The notes below the pieces were generated by a model. It did not search any database. It saw only the letters and a program-made list of their open reading frames with translations, and was not told where the DNA came from. Positions 37,840 to 51,000 of a stretch of DNA of 64,000 nucleotides are shown here, one piece after another (the first letter of the stretch is position 1; each line of letters opens with the position of its first letter). The stretch comes from Amblyornis subalaris (Eukaryota; Chordata; Aves; Passeriformes; Ptilonorhynchidae), in contig JACAXG010000164.1 of the NCBI GenBank assembly GCA_018881555.1, forward strand, positions 1,053,747 through 1,117,746, in the 5' to 3' direction. The position numbers were made by a program, and so were the translations under genes.

Positions 37840-38810
37840 CAAATTGGATGTATCCAAATCCATAAGACTTGACAGGATTCTCCAGAGAGTGCTGCAAGGG
37901 CTGGCTGATGTGACTTTAGTCCACTGTCTATAACTTGCATGGCAATTAGATGAGGTCCCTGATATCTGTAAAAATGCTACCATTACATTCATCCTTAAAA
38001 AGGCAAGAAAAAGAGAGACAGAGAGTAATGCTATGAGTCTCAGACCAGGAATCTGCAACATGAAAGACAACACAACAAAGAAATAATCAGCAATACGCAA
38101 CGTGGACTTGCCAATAGTAAGACATGCTTGACCAGCTGAAAGAACCAACCTGATACTCCTGATGAAATGTCTGGCTGCAAAAGACAGTGGATGTAACCTA
38201 TCTTGGCTTTAGCAAGACTGTAGATATTAAATCAAATGCTTGCTTCATATACAAGGTGAGGAGACAAGGGCTAGAAAAAAAGGATTGCTAGGTACGGTGA
38301 AGGTTGGTTGTATTGACATGAAACCAAAGGCTGGGCACCTGGATAACAGCTGGTAACAAGCAGACTATCCGAGTGGTTGACATGTGGTTCTAAATTGTTC
38401 AGTAATCTCATTTACTGATTTACTGTTCAGTAATCTAATTACATTGGATGATGACACAGACTGCACCCTCAACAAGTTTGAAGATGGCAACAATATTGGG
38501 CCTAACAAATTGAACAGACTCAATCCAGAAGAACCTGGATAAAATTGAGGACTGGACCAACAGAAAACTTATGAGAATCAATAAAAAGAAATGCAAAGTT
38601 CTAAGAAACTGGAATGCTGGAAATAACAGCCCTGTAAAAGGTGTCTGAAGCTTATGACTGATATCAGGTGAAATGTGCATCTCATGGCAAATAAGGCAAG
38701 TTGCAGACATTAGGAGCCCAGTAGCTGCAAATTACTATCCCTCTTTAAGCAATGTCTTTGAGATTGCATCAGTAGGGATGTTGAAAAACTCAGCAGATTG
38801 CAGCAGGTAA
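37840..38810 (+). mobile_element. Very diverged CR1 ORF2 fragment
   Basis: Weak but ordered similarity to CR1 ORF2 is visible on the plus strand. Examples are the RT finger region (GATGAGGTCCCTGATATCTG, 37950-37969), the loop with AGACATGCTTGACCAGCTG (38120-38138), a CTTGGCTTTAGCAAGACTGT segment (38202-38221, the first catalytic motif, damaged), and a later block ACAGACTGCACCCTCAACAA (38455-38474). The frames are riddled with stops. A 13-base piece, TGTTCAGTAATCT, is duplicated at 38396 and 38424. Open reading on the minus strand (38435-38710) is only antisense to this relic. It is the oldest-looking CR1 in the window, and its edges are approximate. Confidence 0.72.
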
Positions 38811-41800
38811 TGTCAAGGCTCAAGTATTTGTATTACCATATATTATTATTACATGTACATATTTTTATTATCACTGCACTTTCTAAAAAGGTGATTATTC
38901 AGAAAGGATAAGAATAGGTAACTGATCTTCAGTCACTGCTGTATGATAGACATGATAATCATACTTTAAGTCATGTTCTAGAACCAAGAAAAATGCTTGT
39001 TGTGTCTCTACTGTGTTTCTCAGCATCTAACAACACTATCACTATTCTGCAGTGCTATATTAGAAACTCCAGAACATGGATTCATAAGCATGGATGGCAA
39101 CTGAAAACACCTCTTAGTCATACTGACAAGAGGCTTGCAGCCATATCTAAAAATTTGCATCTCCACAGTTNTTTTTTTTTTTGCTAGGGGGTACTGAAGG
39201 CAAGGGGGTGAAGAAGGGGAGCAGAATTACAAATAAATTAACAAAGACNGACAACTGTTTTACGACTTAGGAACTAAAAGCAGTTACTTTAATCTAGAAA
39301 TGAGTTTTTCAGAGAGAGAGAGAGGCCAATATTTTCCAAATTTTCAGAAAAAGTATGGATGGTTGACAGCCTGCAAGATTATGATTCGGTTTTCCATCAT
39401 CCATTGTATTTTTTTTCCATAACTTTATATTTATTTTCCACCACTCGCAGTGCTTTCACTGGAAGTGAAAAAGAACAGCATTTGGAGAATGGCAAAATAG
39501 CTTCATTTGTCTAGTGCTGAATCATTTCACAAAGTATTACCTTCTTATAACTCCTCAAATGACACTGGTGAGAGTAGCAATGAGCTACAGGACAAATTAG
39601 CAATTGTATTTTCCAGGTAGCTTTAAATATTGTAAAATGGCATATGGGAAATTGCATCACTACAAAGCAATACAAACAGGGGCAGCTGAAACTGTCTTTA
39701 AAAAATCTAATTCTAGTTGTTTATTTAAAATGCATACTTATTAGAATGGCAATGTCAGTAATACAGAACAAAAGATGTTGGTAAGAAAACAGAAGGGAAC
39801 ATAATATAATCATGAGATTATATGCCATTGTCAATATATATAGATGCCTTGGTTTGAAGACCATTCAGTGCAAATAGAAACAAGTTCTGAGACTAAAGGC
39901 ACAGCAGAAGCATGTGGAAATTGAAAAGATGCTTTGTATTGCACAGGATCAGGAGGGGTACAATCCATGATGGGGATGAGATGATTTCTCAGGGAGTTTT
40001 GTCGTACCAGAACAGAGTTCTGCCACTGTGTTCACTTGAAGAACTGAGAATGGGACAACTAGCACAGCTGCCTATAAAAAGCTTTTGCTCTCTGAAAGTC
40101 ACACAGAGGAGCATCACTTATGANAGCAATAGATTTAGAATATTTGTAGGAATTGTGGAACTAAGTGAACTGTCACATAATGCTGTCATGCAACAGATTT
40201 AATTTGCCTTTGTGAAAATTACAGAAATAACAGAAAGGAGAAATGAATGCTAGGCCAGTATATTAGGAAAACAAAAAGAGTGAAATGAAGACAGGAGGGT
40301 TTAGGAAGAGGTTGAATAAATGATAAAGATGATGCTAGCCTAAGGAAAACTTAGGGTTTTCATGCCTTAGCATGTAAAACTATTTTCTTGTGTAGTTTAT
40401 TTTCTTAAATATTCTTAAACCAAATAATTGCTTTCAGTTCTTAAGAATTTTATAATTAAAATGTATAAAATATGGATTAAAATAAGTTTAAAATTACTTT
40501 TTAATTGTTGGCGTTTATATTTCTAAGAATAGCTTTATATATTTCAAGTGTTCAATACAAGTTGGTGAGCACACAAGTCTTCATCCATATCTTAATTGAA
40601 AAGAATTTCAGTAAAATCAAACGACATATGGAATAAAGATCTTACTGGGCTCTGGAACAAGATTAACAAACAAAGTATTAGACATGGTTACACAATTGTT
40701 CATCTTGGCCTTGCCACTCTAAATTTAGTCACCTTCTATTTGACTGAATCTTCCACCTAGTTTTTTTATAAAGTTTTCTTGTATTTGGTTCTACTGGAAA
40801 GAGATTTTCCTTGTTGATCCTTGGAGAAGCAGAAAAAAACCCCACAGTTCTAGTATTATTAATATGACATGGGTGAAAGGAAAATCCAAAATATTTTTAT
40901 GAAAGAATGAGTCTTAAATTTTGCTGCCTCTTCTTTTGAGGTGGTTTGGCCATGAAGCTTAAATGCGTTAGTGAGCTAGGACACTGAGGGGCACTGTTTT
41001 TGAGCAACCTCATTGTTGCTGCCCTTGAATTTATGGATTGGAAGGAAGGAAGGCTAGGAAGAAGGCAAAAAAAATGCACTTGGGAGGGAGTTAGAAGTCT
41101 GTGAGATTGCCACTTGCAGAAGTACTCAAATACTTGTAACTGAAATTCTAGGTGCATATCCAACAAAAGAAGCACTGTTAGTGTTTTCTTTGAGTTCTGA
41201 AATGAAAAGGTTAGAATGAATGTCATCCCCTTGTTTTGTACTCCAGGACATGACAAAAACTCTGTCAATAGTTTTATTAACTGATATTTATCGACTTTGC
41301 CCTTAATAAACCTCCAGTGATGACAAGTCTTCCATCTCTCCAGGTAATCTATTTTCAGATGATGGTGCTTTGCAACTATCACTGGAAAACCTTATAATCT
41401 GAGTTTTCAATGCTGCAGTTTAAGCTAAATATTTCTTGTTGAATGCACCACGGACGTAACGCAGAGAACAGATGATTCCTTCCCTACTTACAGTAGCCTT
41501 TTATGTGCTAAACTTCCTGCATAGGGACAAATGTGATGCAGCCACATAGGGACCAAGCCAGTGTCTGATAAACTCAGTGCATAGACACTGCTCTAATCAT
41601 TTATTATATGTTGTGCCAGATGTCCCATAGCGCCATTGCTGTATTTTTCCCAGCAGGAAAGGAAGAAGGAGGAAAACCTTTATTGTTATCTTTACTTGTA
41701 TGAAATGCTCAGACACCACAGTGANGAAAACAATATTAGAAGTTACCTAGACTCCCTACTTTCTTTCAAGAATAATTTACCCACTTCCAAGAATTGCAAT

Positions 41801-43442
41801 GGCAGCTGCTATTTCCTCAAGTCTTTCCAAAGCAACCTGTAGAAATGTCACCTACATCAGGCTTTGAAATATGCACAGGATAAGCTGTAGCAATAAAATC
41901 TAGTAAAAATGCTGTACTACAGAACAAAAACTAAAGAAAAATTAATAATAAAAGTTTCACTTAAATACAAATGTTAATATGCTATGTAAGTATTGACACA
42001 GATTTTTTTGCAGTAATTTTTCCTTTAACAATATTTATTTTTTACTTTTGACTGCAAGCACTAATAACATTAATAGGGTACAGGTACCTATCAGAGAAAG
42101 NCTGTCCTACCCATGTTGCTGGGTCTAATGTAACAATTAGTTTTTCTCAAACTCCAGGGTGTGTTTTTAAACAAGATGGAGGTATGCTTACNAATTTTCC
42201 AATTTCCACTGCTATCAGCCCTTACTTCCTCACATGCAAACAGGTTTTCTTTTTAACAGTAAGAATAGGAACCAGAAATACCAGATAGAGAAGCAGGATA
42301 GATTTCCTTACAAAGCATGAGAAGGAGAAAAAGGAGAAGCTGTACACAGTTGCTAAAAACTTCTTTAGGATCTTGAAGCATTCTCCCTACTTACTCTGTG
42401 TATGGCTACACGACCAGTGATTGTTTGTATAAATATTGTCACTGTTTCTTGCCCCCTAGATTCTTGCACTACAAGCTTCAAAACGAGCTTTTACAGGTTT
42501 GTGAAGGAGCACTGTATTGAGTTTTCAGGTTTTGCTGAGTTACATCNTGATACTAGAAATGCTGGGTTTATCAGTCAACATATCTGTGAGTGTGGTCTTC
42601 TTCCCCAGCAGACCACTCAGTCAGTATTAAATATCAGGCAAAACTTAAAGAATCTATTTGTTTAAAACCACATTTTCAGTGATGAACCATACTACAGTAC
42701 TATGTAAGAACAGAATTCATTATTGATACAATTAGAATTACCCTCAGCCACTCCAGAGCCACTTTTGGAACTAATTAGCCTCCAACCAGCCCCAGGTTTG
42801 TTATGCTTTGAGAGTCCTTAAATACGCACCTTCCTATCACCAAAGATGCTACTACAGTTACCCAGAATAGTGCTCAGGAAAAACAGCCCTTTTCTAGGCT
42901 AAACCAAAATCATCACCTGCTCCCTCTGTTTCANAGTTATATGTTCCCATTTGGTCTGTCATTGAGTACTGAGTAGTTCAGTAGATTAAGTTTTCTCCTG
43001 GTCCTGATCCTCAGGAACTTCTGGTTTTTGGCCATTTCACCATTGCAGCCATTGGAGATTGCTGACATTTTATGGACTATATTACTAGAAATATCAAATC
43101 TACAACCTTTTCTTTTAGAATTATACCTACTTTTTCTATATCAGTATCTATAAAGACAAAACGTCTGGGAATGAGGTCTTCAACTGAATATATTTTCCCC
43201 TGGGATATATTTTAGTTTTAGGAGAAAATCTGGGGACTGTCACAAAACCTAATGAGGTTCGTCTATTGCTACCCTTGCTCACACTGTAACTTTATTTTCC
43301 CATTTTCAGTAAGTAGAGGCAATAGCCTGAAGGATAATTACTGGACTAGATAAATTGTAAATGTTTTTTTAGTTATTGATTTTTTAAAAATTTGTTTTCA
43401 GAACAGTCAAGTACAAGCTGTATTTGCAGAGCAAAAGCGAAT

Positions 43443-43480
43443 GGGGNGAGGGGAGAGTGGGGTGAAGAAAGAAGGGGGGG
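43443..43480 (+). other. G-rich tract with G-quadruplex potential
   Basis: Four G-runs of at least four bases are separated by 3, 5 and 11 bases, with one n at 43447. This fits a long-loop quadruplex motif on the plus strand. Confidence 0.6.
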
Positions 43481-43621
43481 AAATGCTATCCAGCCATGAA
43501 GATGCTGTTGATAAAATTTATTGCTAAAAATTTAATATGTTTAGGGCCATGATGAAATGCTTATCATCAGCTTGCATTGCCTGTAGTTCTTGCTGATTCC
43601 AGCCCGCTCAGCGTATCCTGG

Positions 43622-43676
43622 TAATGAAATGAAATGGCATGGGCCCTGTGCCTGCAAAATAAAATTCATTTCATTA
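43622..43676. other. 12-bp inverted repeat with 31-nt spacer
   Basis: TAATGAAATGAA (43622-43633) and TTCATTTCATTA (43665-43676) are exact reverse complements. The spacer holds GGGCCC. The arms are rich in ATTA-type homeodomain cores, and the surrounding 43540-43700 is unusually complex and free of homopolymers. It could be an enhancer-like element or a hairpin. Confidence 0.6.
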
Positions 43677-44897
43677 AAGTTAGAGTGGCTTTCTTTTTCT
43701 TTTATTTCTTAAAGGCTAGACTCGGGAACATACAGATCACAAACCGCTATGGGACTCTTTTTCTTTTTTTCTTTTTTTTGTTAAAAAAGTAATGGTTTTT
43801 TATCCTTTACTAAAAGGATAACCANTATCTTAAATTTGAATTTACTGGAAACTACTCCAGTACATCCTTCCCTTAACCCCAGCTACGGTCGCATAACTTC
43901 TGAGTACTTATTTTAAGAAGTTCTATTTAGAATCAATGTCACCATGGATTGGGTAATACATTGGCTTCTTCTTCCTCAATTATCCTTATTTACACATTTA
44001 CCCTTACCCAGCCATGGTGATTCTAGCTTAACAATCATTTAAAAGTTACAAAGAATCAACCAGGATTCATTGTCCCTGGACCTCTCCNCTGGAGGAAAGA
44101 AAGAAAAACACAAGATTTGATTTCTGGTATGACAAAATGAGGATGTTTTTGTTTGGTTTGGATTTATGTTTGCTGTATATGGCAAATTCTCCAGTTATCA
44201 ATCTCTCGACAAGCATAACCNGCACACATTAGACTATACCTGAAATACCATACTCTATCAAATGTTACATCACAATGTTTCATAATGTTCCTCTGAACTG
44301 AATCTTGTTACAGCAAAGTTTATGCAAACTGATATGCATAGTTTTGTTCAACAGCACTAAAAGCAGGGAGAGTCTGTTAAGCTCTGGTTTTGCTGTGCTC
44401 CCCTTCCAAAACTTTTACTTTATCCTCCCCCGCAAATAAAACTGTGTTTATTTATACATTAAAAGTATACTTAACACTTCGTAGAGTTACTGTTAATTTT
44501 ATAGCCAAATTCACCTTGCATTCACCCAACAAAACCATGTGTTTTCATTAAACTGACTATATAGGTGTCTCAAAATTTGACCTCTACAATTTCATAACTC
44601 CAGCAATAAATTGAATGAGCCAAATGTATCCGTATTTCCACCATACAAAGACAACACTTATAAAGCGATATGCATTCTATTATCAAATGTGCTAACCTTT
44701 CTTTTTCAGGATAAACCAAAGCTGAATTCAGCCTGAAAGCTTTTGGCATTGATAACACAAAGAACCTACTGTTTAATTTGTATTAAATCCAGGCAGGAGC
44801 TGCAGAACTCTCCACTGAGGTGTATTGCTACTTTATAAGAAAACAGACTTTTAAAAGCAGAAGATGAAAATACTTGCATTAATAATCTTCTTCCAAA

Positions 44898-44995
44898 GGA
44901 TGGATAGGTACAGTGATTAAAGTGTTATCTTACGGCTTTAACGACCTGGGTTCAAGTCTCTGTTCTATTTTCCTTATCTCTTTGAGACACAAAGC
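44898..44995 (+). mobile_element. tRNA-derived SINE relic (MIR-like)
   Basis: The segment has RNA polymerase III internal promoter-like boxes in tRNA spacing. A degenerate A box, TAGGTACAGTGA, lies at 44905-44916, and a good B box, GGTTCAAGTCT, at 44949-44959. Acceptor and anticodon stems do not fold well enough for a functional tRNA, and no paired acceptor ends are seen. This pattern fits an old tRNA-derived SINE. I cannot assign the family, and the right edge is uncertain. Confidence 0.5.
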
Positions 44996-47471
44996 TACAT
45001 GTCTTGTGTTCCCAAACTAATAAAAATACCCAGATGCTCATGTTTCCCTGTCCTTGAAGATACTTTCAAAAGTTTTTTTGTGGTTTTTTTTTTAAGATTA
45101 ACTACTTTTGGTAGACACAGACTTGATCCACCTAATTAATTCCAAGTAGACCACATGTCAGTGATCCAGTGTTTTACAGAAAAAAACAAGCTTCCTTGGA
45201 AAAGTTCAAGTTCTTGAAAATCATTTATTGGCTTTCTGGTAATGTCAGGCTAAATATCTTGAATATGAAACATCTACTGGATAGCAAGTTACAGTCTTAT
45301 TTTCTACACTGGTGCATAGTTACTCATATTAATAGAGTATAGCATCTAGAAATACAACTCATGCTTAATGGCTTAAAACCTAAACATTTTTTTTTACTTT
45401 TTTTTCCCCTCAGACTAATCTGTAATCCCACTTTTCTGTCATTGTCCATTGTCAGACCCATTCTGAAGGCCCTCATTAGGGCAAATGAGGGGATGAGTGG
45501 GCAGCAAAGTTGCATAGTACCAATTTGGCCTTACCTGAACAAAAAGGTCAGCTAAATCTGTTGAGTGAGAAAAACTTAACACTTTCAAAACAGAATTACC
45601 TTCAACGAGGTGCTGAAGATTTTAATTGTTCTACAGGACTGGGTTAATAACCNCATTAAAAATCCCCAGGAACAATCAACTTTCTGGTTTTTTCCTTGAT
45701 ATTAATTTGCTGCCTTCTGGTAGCAAATTACCTTGTTGGTAAACTTAACACAAATCTTTTGAAANATCAACAATCTACTTTCACCTGCCATTTTCTAGGA
45801 CCTTACAGGGCTTGTCACCTACTCGTTTTTAAAGTGGGCTATATTTCTGTAAATTATGTCAACTTTTCACAAGATAATACTTTTTAAATTTTTTTNAATT
45901 CACAATTCTGATACTCTAAAACATCAGACCTATACTGGATTATGCCTGCTACAAGGGAGACCTGGGCATTTTACCAGTAAATCTGACAAGCTTCAACATC
46001 ATTAGAAAAATGACACTTAACTGCCTGCTTCCCCAAACACGTGCCACTTACTTTCACTTAGCCTTTGGTTTACTACCACTGCTACTGAGTCTAATGAACC
46101 AAAAATACCTTTTCCTGCATTGTAAAGTGCAGTCTGTCATTAGAAAAAAATGTAGTTTTCAAATTATTTTTTGTAATAGAACTCTTCNTCCTAGAGCAAA
46201 GAAAGGAATTGGAAGGGAAATAGTTTTCTAAACTCTGGCAATGAGATTAGAAAATCAGTTTTATGGACTGTATGCATTTGAATGCAATGGCAATTAGGGA
46301 GCACAAGCATTACTGACCTCTAATTTGTATTTGATAGTCTATATTTCATTATAAAGATGACTAGTTGTTTGTTTTGGTTTTTTTTTACTGAGTTGGAAAG
46401 AAGAGAAATCTAAGTATAGAACAAATAGTATTAGTGGTTTGGTGGGCTGAAATACATAACAATAACTCTTATTAGGTGCTTAACAGTAGGCAAATACAGA
46501 TAGTCATGTTGATAAGGTTCAAAGGAACTAGANAAAAATGGAATGGAAGGAATCAGTAAAGAAAATACCAATCTGCATTCTGAAGGAGACACAAAGTATT
46601 AATAATGTGGCCAAAGATCTTTCTACCAATAAACATTTTTTTTCTGCTAAGACTAGACACATATTGGTGTGTGGAAGAAAATGCACCCTTCTCCCATACT
46701 GCACTAGATTCATAGATACATAATACATACAAAAAGATTTCTGACTTCAACTTTTCTATTAAAAAAATAAAATATATAATGTATGTAAAAATAGTTTTTA
46801 AAAACCTGCTAAAATTGTATCTACAGCCAGACTGTAAGTTGTTGCACTTATTAATGTATCAAACATTTAAGATTAATAATAATCAACTCAAGACTGAGTT
46901 AATGTGCTGCAGACTTCAGAGTGAGTGAAGTCAGTCCAGTTAAGTGATTCACTCCGCTGACTATTTTCCCTCAACATGAATTTGATGAGTTATGTTGCCT
47001 CTGGAATCAGTTATCAATAACTGCTACAATCTCCAGCCACAGCTGAGAGCTCAGAGCCATAAAGCAGTGCAGTACCGCACAAAGAGAAGTCCTGTAAACA
47101 CTACAGTGAGGTTTATTGAAGAAGTCTTGATTACCATGACAGTAAACTCCTCTAACCACTGCCAGTGCAGTGAAAGGTAGTTACAGAATTTATCAACTCC
47201 TGNTCAAACCAAATACGTATCTACCCTCACTCTTCATTTTTATTTTTCTTCATCACCCAGAAGAACATATTTTTTGGTTTATCACAAACCTTCTGTCTGT
47301 TCTGTCCTCTAAGTCATCTGTTACACTCCTCAAGGTCACAGGGGAGTCTCAGTGGGNAAGCATGTGTGTTGATTGATCGGTACTATGATGCTTATGTCTA
47401 CCAGGGCTGCTAAATGAGCTTCTTTCCCTTCTCCTCTTACTCTCTTGCCTCCAAGCAATGACTTGATTGAA

Positions 47472-47502
47472 GGGAGGGAAGGGGTGGGAGGAAGAGGGAG
47501 GG
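47472..47502 (+). other. Short-loop G-quadruplex motif
   Basis: GGGAGGGAAGGGGTGGG (47472-47488) has loops of 1, 2 and 1 bases, followed by two further GGG runs to 47502. Such short loops predict a very stable quadruplex. The tract is entirely purine apart from one T, and it lies 170 bp before another purine-rich tract. Confidence 0.75.
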
Positions 47503-47671
47503 AACACCTCAAAGGAAAAAAAAAAAAATCTTACCTGTGAATCCAATTAAGAAGGTTCATAAAGCAGTATTATGCCTGGCGATTAACCTATCTTGTATTG
47601 CTAATACCTGATCACTCGCTGGCTAAAGAAAAACCTATATTTTCCCTAGAAAAAATAAGATACAATAAGTT

Positions 47672-48004
47672 TGAGACGATAAAAGAGAGATACAGAGCAC
47701 AGGAGCAAGAAAGAGAATGAGAATACAAGAACATAAGTTAGAAAGGGAGTGAGTGTAAGAGAAATCATGCAAAAAAGGGAAAGCAAGGGTGCAAGAGCGA
47801 GACAGTGAGCGTGCAAGGATTAGTGAAAAAGACACTGAGTGACAGCACGTGCAAGAGAGCACATGAGAGAGAGCACAATTGAAAAAGTGTGAGAGGCAGT
47901 GAGCAGGAACGTGAGAGTGCAATATTGCATGCGACAGGTGTGACAGGAATAGGGCAGAGACAGACAGAGACTGAGAGCCAGGAAGAGCANAAGGAAGACA
48001 AGGG
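47672..48004 (+). repeat. Purine-rich degenerate repeat tract
   Basis: About 330 bp consist mainly of A and G with recurring GAGAG, GTGAG and GTGCAAGAG-like words. It resembles a decayed GA-type microsatellite or a minisatellite with a short variable unit. The strong strand asymmetry leaves two minus-strand frames free of stops (131 and 78 codons, Ser/Leu/His/Cys-rich), which are artefacts of composition. Confidence 0.75.
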
Positions 48005-51000
48005 AAAATTAATGAGGAGAAACTAAACACAAAAATTCTCTTTCTGATAAAAAGACACAGAAACTTCCCCCTACGGCTTACTAATAGTTATAATGTTATT
48101 TAGAAAAAAAACCCCACAATTTAATGCAGATGTAAACTGTGCTCCTAATATATATCTATTAACTATATGTAAACTTAATACATGCATGATTCTGAAATGG
48201 ATACTGATTACATCTGACATAGGTGAAAAGCTTGCTTCTCTGAACAACTCTTTCTTGTTCATCTCTTAGAAACTCATAAACACATAAACGTGCCATCAAA
48301 CAGATTGTATCTGCAGCATCCAGAGATACCATTTTAATTTCAGAGACAGAAGCAATCTGAAAGATTATGACTGCTGAAGGCATCAGTGGATTATCATAAT
48401 ATCACCAATAAAAAGTTTCTAGATTAAAACAAAACTCACTACCATAAAAATGTAAAATTAAAAAAATCAAATTTCTTACTGATATATTTGTTCTTCATAA
48501 CTATGTCTAATAGCCAGTGTCTAGAGGAATGTTCTGCTGTCCTTCAGTCACAACAGCAGTAAAGAAACAACAGATATTGGTGGTGAAAAGAGAATGAAAG
48601 AAACTGTCATTCTCCTTTCACCTCACTGATTTGTCATTTTATACAGTATAACAAGGTTAAAAATTCCCCCAAATTCCCACCCTCTCTCCTCTTTTTGTTA
48701 CCCAGTTCATAATCTCATGCAGCAGGATTATTAAACATATTAACCCTTAAGGGCTTTTCTAAGTCACCTCTTCATGACTGGCAGGTTGCATCNATCTTCT
48801 GGGCTCAACTCTGCCTAAGCCTTAAGACTAGCTGGAGGGGGATTTTAGCTTAATTAAAATTCCCAAGTTTGTTCATTATCAAAAAGATTGGCAATTCACA
48901 AGGTATGTGAAGGTATACTTCTTAAGAATCTACCAATATTGTCATGGCTTCTGCATAAGCTAAATAAAAGTGAAAGGTATCTTTACTATCTATTATCTTC
49001 TGGATTACCCATTAACAAAAATAAGACTAATTTTATGTTGTTAATACAGTGTAGCATGCAAAGGTTCAGCTGTGGCCATCCATGAACAAGCCACACAAAA
49101 TTGCATTATATCAGGCACTGAAAATACATGAATTAGAATCATTTTCACCCTGAAAAAAAATAGCCATAGCAAAAATAATTAGATGCAAAATTAGTCCACT
49201 TTTAGTGAACTAGACCTGTAATACAAAGTTACAAAAAATCCCTTGTATGAAACTACCAATTTTATGTGCAATGACAAACTTACACAATTAAGAACACAGA
49301 GGAGTAATATGATAGTACATGCATATCTTTAAAGCTTTCTTACTACTAAAGCTGAAAAATACATAAAAGCGGTTCCCAAATCTGGAATTGTGCAATGAAC
49401 ACTTAAATCAGTTATGAAAAGAAACTGATGTACGATTTACTATTAAAATTATTAAGCTGAGTAATCAGTTACACAGAACAGGTGTCAAAAACTAAGCACT
49501 TAAAAACCACTAAGAGTGTACAATTTTAAAAAGATTGCTAGGAGAAATATAAAGAGCCACTCGTTTGTAAATTGTTTATTGAATTATTCAAAAATTAAAA
49601 AACATAACAAAAAAGGTAAATACTGGACAAACAATGTAAACACTGTTTTTAATTTTTTTTTTTAACTGAGCAAGATCACTTTCACTAAAAATTGATTTCG
49701 CATTTGTCATGAGACTTGTATAAAATCTGAGACCTGAGGTTGTGTAAGCACATCACATATTTCTGAAGAATATCTCAAGTTTTCAGTATAATAATTGGGA
49801 TTACCTCAAAAGTCAGGAGTGATAATAAACAGAATGTCACCATAAGGCATTTCACGCCTCTGTAAATAGAGTACAGGATACATTATATACACTCAAACAA
49901 AAATTACAGGAGCAGTCCCACTATAAAGAAGAGCAAGGATTGATTAAGAAAGTCTCTGATGTATAAGTGGATCTTTTCTAAGTGTTTCGGAATTTTTTTA
50001 TATAAGTATAAATCATCAAAGTCATCTTTGATATTTTTGGCGGGCAATGCAAGATTGTTTCTTCAGTGCAGGATAAGAGGTAATAAGAGCATGGCACTAA
50101 ACATAAAAAAATAAAGCACAGGTGATATGTATAAGCATATGTGTGGTTTCTTTGTTATAACAATAGAAACATCTGCTTTGGGACACTTTTGGCTACTGAC
50201 TGCAGCATACTGTTAGCTATTTTGTCTATATGTCAGTGGAGAAAAGAGAAGTTGTGTGTAATAAAACCCACAGGTAATCAGCAATTAAAAAAAAAATAAA
50301 AATAATTAATTTGCAGGAACATCCCAAATTTCAGTGTTATCACAAACTAACCCACTCAGTTGTAAAATTATACCGGAAGCTTTTTACAAGGAAGCTTTCC
50401 TAAGCAATCTTATCACTCCTTACCTATGCCTAGGACAGATATATAGCAAGGAAAATATTTGTTCTAATCTTTCTGCTTCTATAAAACACAGAGGAAAATC
50501 AATTAATGCTGTAATAACTTTTTTTTTTTTTTAAATGCTCAGCATTAACAAAAATGTTTAGATTGAGTTCTGGGGAGGGGAATGTTGCTGTTATCCTTAT
50601 TTCACTTATTTATTCTGAACTGGTTTTGTTACCTCCTAAATGACATCAACATTTTGAAAAATTGCAAGCCTACTTTAATCTTGAAAATAATTTTGCAGTC
50701 TATTGCCCCTCTCAAGCTTTATTATAAAATGCCTGGTAAGTTTAAAACTGATAGTTTGCCATCACAAAAGGTCCAAAATAGGGTCTCACTCTGTCTCTTA
50801 AAAATGAAACTACTGGAACTAGTAAAAGTTAATGGGAACTGACAAAAGCACACCAGTGAAAATGTCACTATTTCAACTGAATCTTCTACATCCTCAACAC
50901 CACACCTTTATCTTCTGTACTGTATAGTTAACATTTAACCAAGTTAGACATGTCTTCCAAAGGGCCAATAGAGGACACGTTCCAATCTCAAATAAGAAAG

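Noticed and set aside
38435..38710. 91-codon minus-strand frame
   Set aside because: Antisense to the diverged CR1 at 37840-38810.
44898..44975. Functional tRNA gene
   Set aside because: A and B boxes are present but the acceptor and anticodon stems do not pair. A SINE relic fits better.
47635..48030. 131-codon and 78-codon minus-strand frames
   Set aside because: Stop-free only because the region is purine-rich on the plus strand. The Ser/His/Cys/Leu periodicity follows the DNA repeat.
49570..50060. Possible 3' UTR on the minus strand (AATAAA-type word near 49573)
   Set aside because: Single AATAAA words are frequent in AT-rich DNA and no linked coding exon was found.
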